A DNA stretch of 64,000 nucleotides from Humulus lupulus. Lineage: Eukaryota; Streptophyta; Magnoliopsida; Rosales; Cannabaceae. The stretch spans positions 174,497,980 through 174,561,979 of the forward strand of contig NC_084798.1 of the NCBI RefSeq assembly GCF_963169125.1. The letters are read 5' to 3'. Of this stretch, positions 31,790-43,910 are shown in pieces. The notes under the pieces are model-generated. The model made no database searches, was not told the DNA's origin, and worked only from the letters and a program-made list of their open reading frames with translations. Each line of letters starts with the position of its first letter. Position 1 is the first letter of the stretch. The translations under genes were made by a program, and so were the position numbers.

Positions 31790-32746
31790 ATGTCGCTCTG
31801 AAGATATGCTCACACCAACGGAAACGCCTCCAACGCTACTCTGGTGAACAATGAAGCCCCTCCAGTTCGCAGAATGGGAGTGCGTGCTACTGCCAGCCGC
31901 AACGCGCCACCTCCGAAAGCTGACAACACTACGGAGATCGCCAGATTGCGACAACAAGTCGAGGAACTATTGTAGCAACAACAACAACAGGCTCAGCCCC
32001 AAACTCAGCCTCTGCCTCCGCCTCCGCCACAACCACATCCGCAGCAAATGGCCTCAGCACCCCAACAAGTTGGTCCATATGGGGGATGGCCAGCGGCGAA
32101 TTATGCACCATATCCAGTACAGCACATGGAGCCAGTTTATGAGCGGTTTCGTAAGCAACACGCTCTGAACTTTGAAGGGACTACAGACCCCTTCGAGGCA
32201 GAAGAGTGGTTAAGAAACGTGGAGCCAATCCTGACGCACATGAATCTCTGCAATGCGGACTGCATATCCTGCGTTTCATCCTTGCTCAAGAAAGAGGCCA
32301 GGATATGGTGGGACTTAGTCCAACAGACGCATGATGTTGCCACCATGACTTGGACTTAATTTGTGGAGTTGTTCCACAAAAAGTACTATAATTCAGTTGT
32401 ACTCACTTCAAGAGTTGAGGAATTTGCTGGCTTGAAGCAAGGAAGTTTATCAATGGCAGAGTATACTCGGCAGTTCGACCGTTTGGCTAAGTTTGCATCA
32501 GAAATGGTTCCAACCGACTATATGAAGGTGTCTATGTTCGTTAGAGGACTTCGACTGAAGATCGAGCTGGGGGTTAAGTTAGCAAACCCAAGAAATACTG
32601 CTTATGCCGACTATCAAAAGACGGCAATAGAAGTAGAAAGGCTGCATGCTAACGTTACTAAAGAAGAAGCCAGTAAGCCTGAGCCTAGACAGCAGGGTCA
32701 ATCTTAGACAAGTCGGAACAACAACCATAACAACAACAATCAGTCC

Positions 32747-32777
<31 letters not shown>

Positions 32778-32998
32778 GTCAGAAAAGAAGGCATCCTGAC
32801 AATAAGTAGTCCGACAACGATAAAAGGGCATGGACAAATAATGGAGGTAGTAGGCCGGGTTATGTAGAATACCCACCATGTGAAAAGTACCAAAGGAAGC
32901 ATCCTGGGGAATGTTGGGCAAACACCAAAGGATGTTACAACTATGGTCAAGAGGGACACTGAAAGAAAGAATGTCCTCAGCTCAAGTCAGAAGGGAAG
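31790..32998 (+). pseudogene. gag: Element D gag
   Basis: A probable start at 31790 precedes a Pro/Gln-rich N-terminus. The capsid domain follows in two frames-in-line pieces (32048-32359 and 32363-32707; ARIWWDLVQQ, YTRQFDRLAKFA). Then come a poly-Asn tract (CAA repeats 32746-32777) and a zinc knuckle near 32935 (CYNYGQEGH, with Tyr where Cys is expected and a stop right after His). Stops lie at about 31799, 31972, 32357, 32705, 32807 and 32960. It is not functional. Confidence 0.82.
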
Positions 32999-33010
32999 AA
33001 GGAGGATAAG

Positions 33011-34315
33011 ATGGTTCCTGCCAGGGTTTTTGCCTTAACCCAAGGAGAGGCTGATGCTAGCAATAAGGTGGTCACAGATCAGGTTTCTATCCTCAATAAT
33101 ATATGTTTTGTATTATTTTATTCGGGAGCCACTCATTCGTATATCTCGTTAGGAATGATAGAAAAGCTAGACAAACCTTGTGAAAGATTTAGAACTAGGT
33201 TTGTAACCGAGTTGCCTTCGGGCAAAGTAGTATCATCATCACGGATACTACGAGTTGTATCGATCAAGATTGAGGACGTTGAACTAGAAGGAGACCTGAT
33301 AGAACTAGAGATCAAGGACTTCGACGTGATACTAGACATGGACTGGCTAGCAAAGCATGGCGCGACCATCGACTGCAAACGCAAGAAAGTGACGTTCGAG
33401 ACTCCTGACGGCCAGAGACTATGCTTCATGGGACAAGTTTCTGGACTACGTAAACCGCTAATATCATCTCTCAAAGCCCAAAGAATGATAGAAAAAGGGT
33501 GTCAAGCATTCTTAGCCAGCATCACAGATGTTGTAAAGGAAACACCACTTAAGTTTCAAGATGTCTGTATTGTAAGAGAATTTCTAGAAGTATTTCCCAA
33601 TGATTTACCAGGATTGCCGCCAACTCAGGAAATTGACTTCACAATAGAATTAGTACCGGGCACCGAGCCTATCTCCAAGGCACCATACCGGATGGCACCT
33701 ACAGAACTCAAGGAGTTAAAGACACAACTGCAAGAACTCCTAGACTTGGGTTTTATTAGGCCAAGCCATTCGCCATGGGGAGCACCATTTCTATTTGTGA
33801 AGAAAAAGGACGGAAGTATGCGGATGTGCATAGACTACTGCGAGCTAAATAAGGTAACGATTAAGAATAAGTACCCGCTACCCCGGATTGACGACTTGTT
33901 TGATCAACTCCGAGGTGCAACCGTATTTTCAAAGATTGATTTACGGTCCCAATACCATCAGCTCAAGGTGCAGGGAGAAGATATTCCTAAGACAACTTTT
34001 AGAACTCGTTATGGGCATTACGAGTTCTTAGTTATGTCTTTTGGTCTTACCAACGCACCAACCGCGTTTATGGACTTGATGAATAGGGTCTTCAAGGACT
34101 ACTTAGATGAATTCATCGTAGTGTTCATCGACGACATCTTAGTATACTCCAAGGACGAAGTAAAGCACGAGGAACATTTGAGGTTGATTTTGTCACGACT
34201 AAAGGAAAATCAACTTTACACCAAGTTCAAGAAATGCGAGTTTTGGCTTTCACAAGTGGCGTTCCTCGGGCACATTATATCCAAGGACGAAGTTGCAGTA
34301 GACCCATCAAAGTAG
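33011..34315 (+). pseudogene. Element D protease and reverse transcriptase
   Basis: An open stretch of 434 codons. Protease: [11 protein letters not shown] replaces DSGATHS, so the catalytic Asp is Tyr; [10 protein letters not shown] follows. [34 protein letters not shown] (about 34125) and [15 protein letters not shown]. It ends at a TAG created by loss of one base near 34311, after VDPSK. The RT catalytic box is intact. Confidence 0.87.
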
Positions 34316-36434
34316 AGGCCGTGAAGGATTGGCCAAGACCAAAGAACGCATCCAAAGTAAGGAGCTTTCTGGGATTAGTAGGTTATTATAGGAGGTTCGT
34401 AGAGGGCTTTTCTAAGATAGCCACACTCACCAACCTGACCCGGAAACAGCAAAGATTCAATTGGAATAATAGATGTGAAGAAAGCTTCTAGTTGCTTAAC
34501 GATAAGCTTTGCTCAGCACCAGTACTCTGTGTACCGACATCCAACGATATGTTCGTAGTCTACTGCGATGCCTCGAAGCAAGGGTTGGGTTGCGTTCTGA
34601 TGCAAAATGACAAGGTCATAGCCTATGCCTCAAGGCAGCTGAAGGAGTACGAGCAACGCTATCCAACACACGATATGGAGTTGGCAGCGGTGGTCTTTGC
34701 ATTGAAAATCTGGCACCATTATCTTTACGGAGAACAGTGTGAGATTTATACAGACCACAATAGTTTAAAATACTTCACTCAGAAGGAGCTCAATATGAGG
34801 TAGCGTAGGTGGTTAGAGCTAGTGAAGGATTACGACTGCGAAATCCTATACCACTCGGGAAAGGCAGACGTAGTTGCCGATGCACTAAGTAGGAAGAGTT
34901 ATGGAAGTTTAGCAGCACTATCCGGAATAGAAAAGAGGAGCTGATCAATGCCGGAATAGAAGTAGTTGTCGGTAAGCTGGCTAATTTGTCTATCTAGTCA
35001 AATCTGCTAGAAGATATCCGGATTGGGCAAGGGCATGACGACACACTAGCGGCACATATGGATGTAGTCAGAGAAGGCAAGGCCACAGATTTCTCAATAT
35101 CCAGTCAAGGATTATTGAGATATAAGGATTGAGTATGTGTGCCAGATAATCAAGGGATTAAGATGGCGATTCTAGAAGAAGCGCATAGTACCCCGTACTC
35201 AGTTCACCCAGGATCGACCAAGATGACTCACGACATCAAGGAAATCTATTGGTGGCCAGGGATGAAGAAGGACATAGCAGAATTTGTGTCTAAGTGTCTA
35301 GTATGCTAGCAAGTGAAAGCAGAACATCAGCGGCCTGCAGGCTTATTACAACCGCTTAGCGTACCAGAATGAAAGTGGGACGATATAGCTATGGACTACG
35401 TGTCGGGTTTGCCACGAACAAACAAGCAGCATGATTATGCTTAGGTAGTAATAGATAGACTAACCAAGTAAGCTCATTTCTTGCCTATTAAGACTTCATA
35501 CACGGAAGACCAATATGCAGACATCTATGTCCAAGAGATAGTACGGTTGCATGGAATCCCCAAGACAATAGTGTCGGATAGAGGATCGGTGTTTACATCG
35601 AGATTTTGGGGAAGTTTACAGCAAACCATGGGTATTAAATTAAGTCTTAGTACATCTTTTCATCCTCAGACAGACGGTCAGTCCGAGCATACGATTCAAA
35701 TTTTAGAAGATATGTTGCGCGCTTGTGTACTTGATTTCGAAGGATCATGGAATAAGTACTTGCCGCTGATAGAGTTCTCCTACAACAATAGCTACCAGTC
35801 AACGATCGGCATTGCACCTTATGAGTTGCTTTATGGAAGAAGGTGCAGATCACCGTTGCTTTGGGACGAGGTAGGAGAAAGGCAACTTCTTGGTCCCGAA
35901 GCTGTTAGAAAAGCTCAAGAAGCAGTAGTGCTGATTAGACAGTGTATGCTTGCTGCTCAAAGCCGTCAGAAAATCTATGTGGATGCCAAGCGATGCGATG
36001 TGGAATTCAAAGTCGGAGATCAAGTCTTCCTGAAGAAATCTCCTATGAAAGGTGTGAAGCGGTTTTGGAAGAAAGGCAAACTTAGTCCCCTATTTATAGG
36101 TCCTTTTGAGATATTGGACAAAGTGGGAGCAATTGCATATAGACTAGCCCTACCGCCAGCCCTAGCAGATAGCCACAACGTGTTCCACAGGTCAATGCTA
36201 CGCAAGTATGTGTCAGACCCATCTCACGTCCTCAAGTATGATACGATAGCACTCCAGAAAGACTTGAGTTACGAGGAACGACCGGTTAGCATCCTGGATA
36301 GAGGGATGAAGCAGTTATCGTCCAAGAGTATTCCAACAGTCAAATTCCTATGGAGTAATAGTTCTGAACAAGAGGCAACGTGGGAGTTGGAAGAGGACAT
36401 GCAAGGCCGGTATCCGGAATTATTTGGTAAGTAA
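34312..36434 (+). pseudogene. Element D RNase H, integrase and chromodomain
   Basis: It resumes after the frameshift ([20 protein letters not shown]). RNase [18 protein letters not shown] and [11 protein letters not shown]. The integrase zinc region is near 35180-35310, with CLVC followed by a stop. Triad: DYVSGLP (35390), VSDRGSVF (35573) and TDGQSEHT (35665). The chromodomain is FLWSNSSEQEATWELEEDMQ, ending at TAA 36432-36434. Stops at about 34489, 34801, 34996, 35132, 35307, 35370, 35442 and 35469 disable the middle; the last 317 codons (35481-36434) are clean. Confidence 0.87.
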
Positions 36435-36456
36435 ATTTCGAGGACGAAATTCTTTT

Positions 36457-36470
36457 TAGTAGGGGAGAAT
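36457..36470 (+). other. Polypurine tract of element D
   Basis: AGTAGGGGAGAAT lies directly before the LTR start TGTAGAGTCC. Confidence 0.7.
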
Positions 36471-38424
36471 TGTAGAGTCCAAGAACTTTACTTAGCTAGT
36501 TAGATGATAGTTGTAATAGTAATAGCTAGTAGTAGTTGTAGTATGTTCATTACTGTGGATTTTGGTTCAAGCCGAGACTTAGTTGGACACTCGTAGCAAC
36601 ACTTGCAGATTTTATACGTTTAACCTATAGTTTAAGAATATTAATTATAACCTAAGGTTTGATTAATATGACTTATTATGAAGATAATATTTATTATACC
36701 ATAAGGTTTAGATAGACCCAATAAGATATTAACACTTGTCATGCGTATGTTTAATGAGAAATTAAGTATTTTTGAGGAATAAGTTTATTAAGAGTAATAT
36801 TTGAAAATCCTAGAGTCTGCCAGCAACTTTGAAATCGTTAAATGACTTAGTCAAGGCTGTTTACTCAATTCAAATTAGGCTGAAAATGTGTAATTACGTG
36901 TATAATATTTCCGTGTATGCCGATATATCGCAGCTCTAGGGGGCGATATATCGCCACACGAAGATACGAAAAACACGTAACTTTGGAGGACAACTTCGAC
37001 GAGCCTCGGGAATATCAACCCAGGCGATTTATCGGCTGCAGTGCATGAATTTTGAATAATTTTGAAACCGAGCTCATTTTAATCCTTAACCTCTTGATAA
37101 GTCCAGAATCTTTTTGAACGAGTCTTCAGCCTCAGCTGAACGATTATTCAAATGTTTTTTCAATTAAAAAGCCATTATTTTATTTAAGCTAAATGAAGAT
37201 CTTTTCATTCTTGAACTCTATAAATAGGACCTAGTACCCATCCATTTCTTCATTCATCAAGCTGAGTTCAGAGCCTACAAGCTACTAGGATTACTTTAGA
37301 GAGTTAAACACTTGGGTTGGGGTTATAAGCTTTATCATTATAAGCTTATCAAACACTTGGGAAGTAAGGTTTATAGTGTATTTTGGTTTCGAGGTGTAGT
37401 TCGGTCATAGAAGTATTCAAATGTATTCCTATTTTTAGTTCCTTTCAGTATTGTTTCATTAGTTTTTATAGTTTTTCTCTACTCAAATCCTAACTCAGTA
37501 TTCTTTATTCTTGATTAGGCATCTAAGTTCTTTGAACTTGAGGTTCTCGTTGGTAAGTATCTTCTCGATGGTTTAGTTCATTCTTTTCATCTCTTTTCTT
37601 TTAGAATACTCACCTCTCTATTAATGGTTTTTAGGAGTGTTCCAAAATCCCGACCTTGTTCTCATCATCCCGGTATTTTGGTAAGGAAAATATGATAGTT
37701 CTTATGTGATATGTGTTGTGTTATACAAAGTGTTATGATATATGTATGTTTGGGGCTTATAGTTGTTATATAGAAAATCCTACCACTTTTATGTTTTGGG
37801 GCTTATAGTTGCTATATAGCAAACCACAACACTTTTATGTTTTTGGAGCTTATAGTTGCTTAACTAGCAAACCTCATTGTAGTACGAGGCTTATAGTTGC
37901 TTAGTTAGCAAACTCCAATAGTCACCATGTACATGGGTTAGAATTATGATATGTGTTATAGTATATGATATATGTTCATAGTTTATGTGTATGATTATGT
38001 TTCATGCTCGTAGTAGATTTTCCTTGCTGGGCATTAGGCTCATTCCTTTATGTTTAATATGTGCAGAAAAATAGTTATGGTGGCGGGAAGGTTCTTGACA
38101 GCTTGGGAATGTGTATTGAGGAAGAATGGAAACGGTGGACTGCGTAAACGATTCGAGGATGAAATTGTTTTCTAGTCATTTAAAATTATGCTTTATATGT
38201 ATTTTCCGCACTTTGTTTTGTAACAAATTTTAATATTTAAGTTATATTATATTTTATTTTCAATCAATGGGATCCCATATCCTAACCGTATTTTTATGTA
38301 TTTAACCTTTGTTTTACAGTTTATAATAAAGTTATGGTTATTTCATATATATGTTTCCTTAAGATTAGTGTCTGTGTATAATACTTTTTAATGGTCCAAT
38401 GTCTATAATTGTTGGGTCGTTACA
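36471..38424 (+). repeat. 3' LTR of element D
   Basis: 1954 bp from TGTAGAGTCC to GTTACA. It is related to the 5' LTR (28925-30635) and to the solo LTR at 41900-43809. It lacks about 21 bp between two palindromes present in the 5' copy (37021-37043 here), consistent with a deletion between repeated motifs. Confidence 0.9.
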
Positions 38425-38507
38425 TTCCTTATTGTGGTTTATTATTAAGGACTAATCTATCATAGCTTTATACATAATTCACTATTGACGAAAAAACCGC
38501 GTCAACA
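38425..38507 (+). repeat. Orphan Tat-type LTR end
   Basis: The plus strand ends AAACCGCGTCAACA; its complement TGTTGACGCGGTTTTTTCG matches the outer end of the Tat/Retand LTR (TGTTGATGCGGTTTTTCACC), but in the opposite orientation. It is a short remnant beside element D. Confidence 0.5.
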
Positions 38508-40105
38508 ATATTAAATATTATTATAATATTTAAATTCGTATTAATAAAAATAGTAAATATTTATTCTACCAGAATTGAATAAAACTTAGGATTATATATT
38601 ATATATTATTATAATAATATTTGAATTTATATTAATATAATTGTATAATATCTAGTCTTGTATTATATATCATGAATGGCTGGGAATATGATTTACAATA
38701 ATGGAATCCATAAATTCCTAACGGATCGAATATTGGTTCACTTAAGGGTTAATTATGGAATTGAATAGTTATTTAGCTCAAGTCTATAATTTGATTATAG
38801 ATTAATTATTCACTAGTGAACTAATGGTACTTAAGGATCAAGAGGTAAGAGTAAAATGGTAATCTTGACCAGCTCTAATTAACTAACCAATAAATGGAGG
38901 ATATAACTACATTTATTGATTATATCAATGGACTACAAGAGAAAACTCTGTAAATATAATTCTATAAATACTGAGAGTGCAATTCTATATTTATAGTGGA
39001 GTAATCATGGAATTAATAAATAAAATTATTAGATTATAGAGTTTAATTAGTAATATAGTTTATTGGAGCTTCTCATTATAGGTCCATGGTCCCCATATCA
39101 CCTCTGTTCTACATTGTCAAGGGTAAAGATGTCAAAAGAAAGATTTGTAGAGAGAAGGAATTAATTTTCTAGAGGAGTTAAATGATTATGTGATAATTGT
39201 GGGCAATTGATTAATTATGAATTAATTAATTATTTAACTATATAATTTTTATTTTGAAAAACTATATGTTAACATAAATATAATAATGTTTGGATTAATA
39301 TAAAGAGAGAGATTAATAATTATCTTATTTAGAATAAGATATTTATTTATTTATTTAAAACTGATATTTTAAGATAAAGTTAATTTTGAATTAACTGGTA
39401 TTTCTTTTGGGATAAATATATTGTCTTAAATATTGATTAAACAAACAAATGAAAAAAATTATGTATAACCATCATGGTGTGGTGTAGTGAGTGTAGCGCC
39501 ACACACATGGATTTCTTATCCCTAGGATTTGAATTTTAAAATTATTTGTTTAATTATTACTTTTAAATATGATTTAAATTAAATAATTAAATAGGTTGTA
39601 ACTGATTAGTTTTATTTTAGTTTAATTTTAATAAAATAAAGAATAATTAGTTAAGTTAATTATCTTTATAAAACTGAAAGAGTGATACTTTCAAGAATAA
39701 ATTTTTATGCGATTAAAAATTGACAGTCAAACTCTCTCTCTGAAAAGAAAGCGATAATTTTTCATAAACCTAAAAAACTATTCAATACATCTTCTCTCCA
39801 TCAAACCTATCTAGATCTTCTGTGTTGAGTACATCTAGAAAGTCACGAATCAACCTTTTGAATCCTACGTGCCCACACACGTCCTTGTGTGTTTGAGGAT
39901 TTTTCTGAAAGATCAAGGTGTGAGCTTTCAGAATCTGGATAGGAAGATTGTTGATTTAATACAAAAAGATTCGATGACACTTGATAGGCTACAAGAGGTA
40001 ATCTCTAATCTATTTGTATGTTATTTAATATATCTATATATGTATCCTGACTCGTATTAATATAGTTTTTAAAAAGACCCACTCCGCTGTGTAACTCTAA
40101 TTTAC
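38508..40105. other. AT-rich region, probable repeat remnant
   Basis: No gene is supported. Very AT-rich sequence is followed by a stretch near 38690-39000 and another near 39770-40060 that look like LTR or non-autonomous retroelement sequence, which I cannot classify. The 63-codon frame at 39869-40060 is short and not supported. The segment interrupts the MULE transposase at about 40105. Confidence 0.45.
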
Positions 40106-41510
40106 ACTTTTAATACAACCACGTACTTGGTCTTAAAAAATGTGCCATCTATACATATCACACGATGACAAGATATGAATCCCCTTCTGCAAACTCCAAG
40201 GGAAAAGAAGAAATATAGGAAGCGACTATCTTCTGTGAAAAAATCAGTAATTGTACCTGGATTCTTTTTTTGCAACATGCGCAAGTAGGATGGTAACTTA
40301 AAATATCAATCTTCAGGTGTCTCGCTAACATACATAAGTGCATTCTCTCTGCATCTCCATGCCTTCTCATAATTGATATCAATCCCAAATTTTCTTTTCA
40401 TATCCTCCCTTATATTGTTTTCCATGTAGCTGATCCCATCAACTGCGTATTTGTTCTTTATTTGGTGCCCGACAACCAACGGTGCTGCTTGATGATGATA
40501 TTTTTGTCGCACTTCTAGTGAGCATGCATGTACACTTTTGTACACCATGATCTCAAACATTGAGGACCAAACTTCTTGAACACTACAACCACAGTTAGGA
40601 TCCTTGCAAGTGATATACCACACATTAGTACCAGACTTCTTGAACACAAACTCAAAATTATTCTTCATTGCAAATAGAGCAGCTTTGGTTTTCAAATCAA
40701 TCTTGTCCTCAAAAGTCTTCCCAACATGTAATTTTCCCAGCGGTGCTCCAGATGATGAGCTATGCATTTTACCAGAGGCTTCAATATCTTCTGTTGTAAA
40801 CATTGGAGCACTCCATCTCCTGTGATCTTCTCTTGAAATGATTTGTTATCTCCATCTAGTGTTTTCTTATGTCCTAGCATGACGACTACTCCTTGTGGTA
40901 GGTGGTCGACGTCCTTGAGTTGGTACGTCTGCCTATGAAAGAGGAGGTACTAGCTCTTCTTCTAACCCAACATTTGGCACATTTGCACTGTAATACGCCT
41001 CTAAATCCTCCTTGGAACAATTCTCACTATATTCAAAGCAATTACTAATGGGATCGTCATTCACATATGGGTCGCACTCATACGTTCTGTCATTAAAGTC
41101 TCTCGTTATGACTGCTTCATGAACAACAGTGGGACCTGAAATAAAAGTGTCCACCTCACTATTAACTTGCTTGTAATCTACTACTTGCAGAAGATTGATC
41201 AACACTGCTCTTCATATCTATTTTGTTCACACTAGGAAAGGGTGATATGACATTCCTCACGCATAAGGAAATTCATTCTTGCGATGTTATTCCAAAGAAT
41301 ACATGAAGGTCAAGATCATGTAAAACATGAACAGGTTGAAAAGGTTGGTCGCCACATATGTACGAAAGCACAATTTTCAACCCATTCAATTGTCTATCCG
41401 CCTTAAATGTCTCGTGTAGTATGTCAACTAGTTGCAAGTAAGTTACATCATTCTCCAACGGTATCACTGTAGATTGAGTGTCTTTAAAATACCATTTCCT
41501 ACCATCCATT
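40106..41510 (-). pseudogene. MuDR-type transposase, N-terminal half
   Basis: The minus strand starts MDGRKWYFKDT (41510), with a N-terminal region of about 80 residues ending in a stop (41273). An acidic linker follows (40933-41205), then the MuDR DNA-binding domain (VGKTFEDKIDLKTKAALFAM, CKDPNCGCSV, SVHAC; 40500-40730). After a stop near 40304 it reaches the start of the DDE domain (VICIDGTFFKTKYVVVL, 40110-40160), with the first catalytic Asp. The sequence then ends, so two of three catalytic residues are absent. Stops and small breaks disable it. Confidence 0.8.
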
Positions 41511-41579
41511 TCCCAAACACCGTTGTAACAAACAAATATGTAAACAGTAGAACGTGAAATAAAAAAAATCTAGAGTCAA

Positions 41580-41894
41580 TGACTGGAAAAAATCAGCTAC
41601 CATCTATTATCGAGCATGCATCAAGCATTCCAAATATTAGACAAAAGTTCTATAATCGAGCAAACATCGAGCACATATTGAGCACCCATCGAGCAGGGAA
41701 AACAACATACATAATCAACACAATTGAGCATGCATCGAGAAAATAGAAAAACATACATATATGCAATACCATCAAGCATGCATCAAGCAACCATCGAACA
41801 GATATAACAACATATATAGTCAAAACCATCGAGCAGACATATCAACATATAAATGCAATACAATCGAGTATGCATCGAGCACCTATTGGACAGA
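41580..41894. repeat. Degenerate ATCGAGCA repeat array (left part)
   Basis: ATCGAGCA and variants (ATTGAGCA, ATCAAGCA), often as CATGCATCGAGCA, recur about every 10-30 bases within units of roughly 60 bp joined by AACATACATA-like spacers. The array resumes after the solo LTR at 43815-43905. Confidence 0.75.
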
Positions 41895-41899
41895 CATAA

Positions 41900-43809
41900 T
41901 GTGGAGTCCAAGAACTTTACTTAGCTAGTTAGATAGTAGTATTATAGTATTTATAGTATTATCTTTATAATTGTGGATTGTTGGTTCAGACCGGGAATTA
42001 TTTGGACACTCATAGTAGTACTTGTAGATTTTCTAAGTTTAACCTATAGTTTAAGAATATTAATGTTAACCAAAGGTTTGATTAATATGGCTGATATTAA
42101 GGATAATATTTATTATACTATATGGTTTAGATAAGAACCAATAGGATTTTAAGCACATGTTATGTATGGGTGATTAAAGGATTAAGCATTTTGAGGATTA
42201 AATTTAATAAGGGTAAAGTTTGAATGCTCTAAGGTCAGTCAGCAGCTTTGAATACGTTTAAGGGCTTAGTCAAGGCTGTTTACTCAATTTGAATTAAGCT
42301 AAAAATGTGTAATTTCGTGTTTAAATAATCAGCGAATGCCGATATATCGCAGCTATAGGGGGCGATATATCGCAGCACGTAGATACGAAAAACACGAAAC
42401 GATGCATGTTTGCCTCGGGCATATTGGTCCAGGCGATATATCGCCTATAGGGGGCGATATATCGCCTCCTTCAACATAATTTGAATGCTTTTGAATTCAT
42501 TTTCCATTCAACCATTCAACCTTTTGATAAGTCCAGCACCTTTTTGAACGAGTCTTTAGCCTCTGCTGAACGATTATTCAAATTATTTTCACCTAAAAAG
42601 CTATTATTTTTATTCAAGTTAAATTAAGATCCTTTCATTCCTAAACTCTATAAATAGGACCTAGTACCCATCCATTATTCATCTTTTGCTCTAAGTTCAG
42701 AGGCTGCAAGTTGCTAGGTAAGTGTGAGAGTGTAAACACTTGGGTGGGGAAATCATAAGCTTGATCGTCATAAGCTTATCAAACACTTGGGAAAGTAAGG
42801 ATTTATAGTATTTCGGTTCGAGGTTTATATTGGTCTTACAAATCTTCAAGGTAACCCAAACTCTAGTTCATTTCTGTACTTTTTCTTTAAAAGTTCTCAT
42901 AGTCTTCTACTTATTCTAACCTTATTCTTATTTTGGTTAGGAAACCTAAGAACTCACACATAAGTTTTTGGTAAGTATTTTCTCAATGGTTTAGTCCTTC
43001 CATTCCTTTCATTTCTCTTCTTCTCTATACTCACTCTTTTTCAAATGGTTCTTAGGAGTGTTCGCAAGTCCCACCTCTGTCCTCTTATCCCGGTATTTTG
43101 GTAAGGAAAATAGGATAGAAATTCATATGTTATATGTTTTATATGTTATCTTATGTTTCTTATGTTATGATAAGTGTTATGATATGTATGTTTGTAGGCT
43201 TGGGCATATGACCCATATGACTAACAAGACCCCAAATAGATTATGGGCATATGACCTGCTTAGCTAGTAGGACCCCACTAATCTCATGGGCATATGACTT
43301 GTTTAGTCTATGGGACCCCAAGTAATAATGGTCATTATAGTATGTGTATGAAATAAGTGTAATGTTATGTTTTTATGTTTCTTATGAAATTTATGTATAT
43401 GAACTATGTGGTAGATTTTCCTTGCTGGGCATTAGGCTCATTCCTTTTTGTTCATATGTGCAGGAAAATAGCTATAGTGGCGGTAAGGTTCGTGGATGCT
43501 TGGGGATTGTGTATCGGTGATGAATGGATTCAAGGAGTCGAGAGTTCGATTTTCGAGGATGTAGTCTTTTTTTTATGGTTTTACATGTATTTTTCCGCAC
43601 TTGCTATGTAACTCCTTTTAATTTTAAATTATGTTTTGTTTTTAAAACAATGGGATCCCATATCCTACTTGACATTTTATGTAAGTAACTCTTATTTTTA
43701 CAAGTTTCCTAATAAAGCTATGGTATTTTCACAATGTAAGTTTTATTAAGGATTAGTATGTTTAGTTTTCGTTAACGGTCCAAAAGTCTAGAGTAGTTGG
43801 GGCATTACA
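41900..43809 (+). repeat. Solo LTR of the element D family
   Basis: TGTGGAGTCCAAGAAC to GCATTACA, 1910 bp, related along its length to the LTRs of D. No internal region is present. It is flanked by CATAA on both sides (41895-41899 and 43810-43814), a perfect 5-bp target duplication, so it arose by insertion followed by LTR-LTR recombination. Its minisatellite (43195-43325) has a different unit from D. Confidence 0.92.
43195..43325 (+). repeat. LTR minisatellite, GGGCATATGAC type
   Basis: Three units contain GGGCATATGACC, a spacer and GGACCCCA-like ends. It occupies the same place in the LTR as the GGGGCTTATAGTTG array of D. Confidence 0.75.
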
Positions 43810-43814
43810 CATAA

Positions 43815-43910
43815 TAACATATATAGGCAATACCATCGAGCAACTATTGAGCTGACATATTAGCATATATATTCAATACCATTGAGCATGCATTGAGTAG
43901 AAAAAAAATC
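43815..43910. repeat. Degenerate ATCGAGCA repeat array (right part)
   Basis: CCATCGAGCAACTATTGAGC and CCATTGAGCATGCATTGAG continue the array that the solo LTR interrupts. Confidence 0.7.

Larger units (their letters stand above)
28925..38424 (+). mobile_element. Ty3/gypsy chromovirus D, plus strand
   Basis: It has a truncated 5' LTR, primer site, extra ORF, gag, protease, RT, RNase H, integrase, chromodomain, polypurine tract and complete 3' LTR. Domain sequence places it near element C, but the LTRs are unrelated in sequence. Coding parts hold many stops. The right flank is TTCCT; a left duplication cannot be tested because the 5' LTR start is lost. Confidence 0.88.

Noticed and set aside
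32579..32959. Minus-strand frames rich in Val or Cys opposite the gag of D
   Set aside because: They are the complement of the CAA repeat encoding poly-Asn in gag.
39869..40060. 63-codon frame after an LTR-like segment
   Set aside because: Too short, no motif, lies in a likely non-autonomous repeat.
41580..41894. ATCGAGCA repeats as a possible CRISPR-like array
   Set aside because: Repeats are short and degenerate, spacing is irregular, no cas genes, and the context is a plant MULE.
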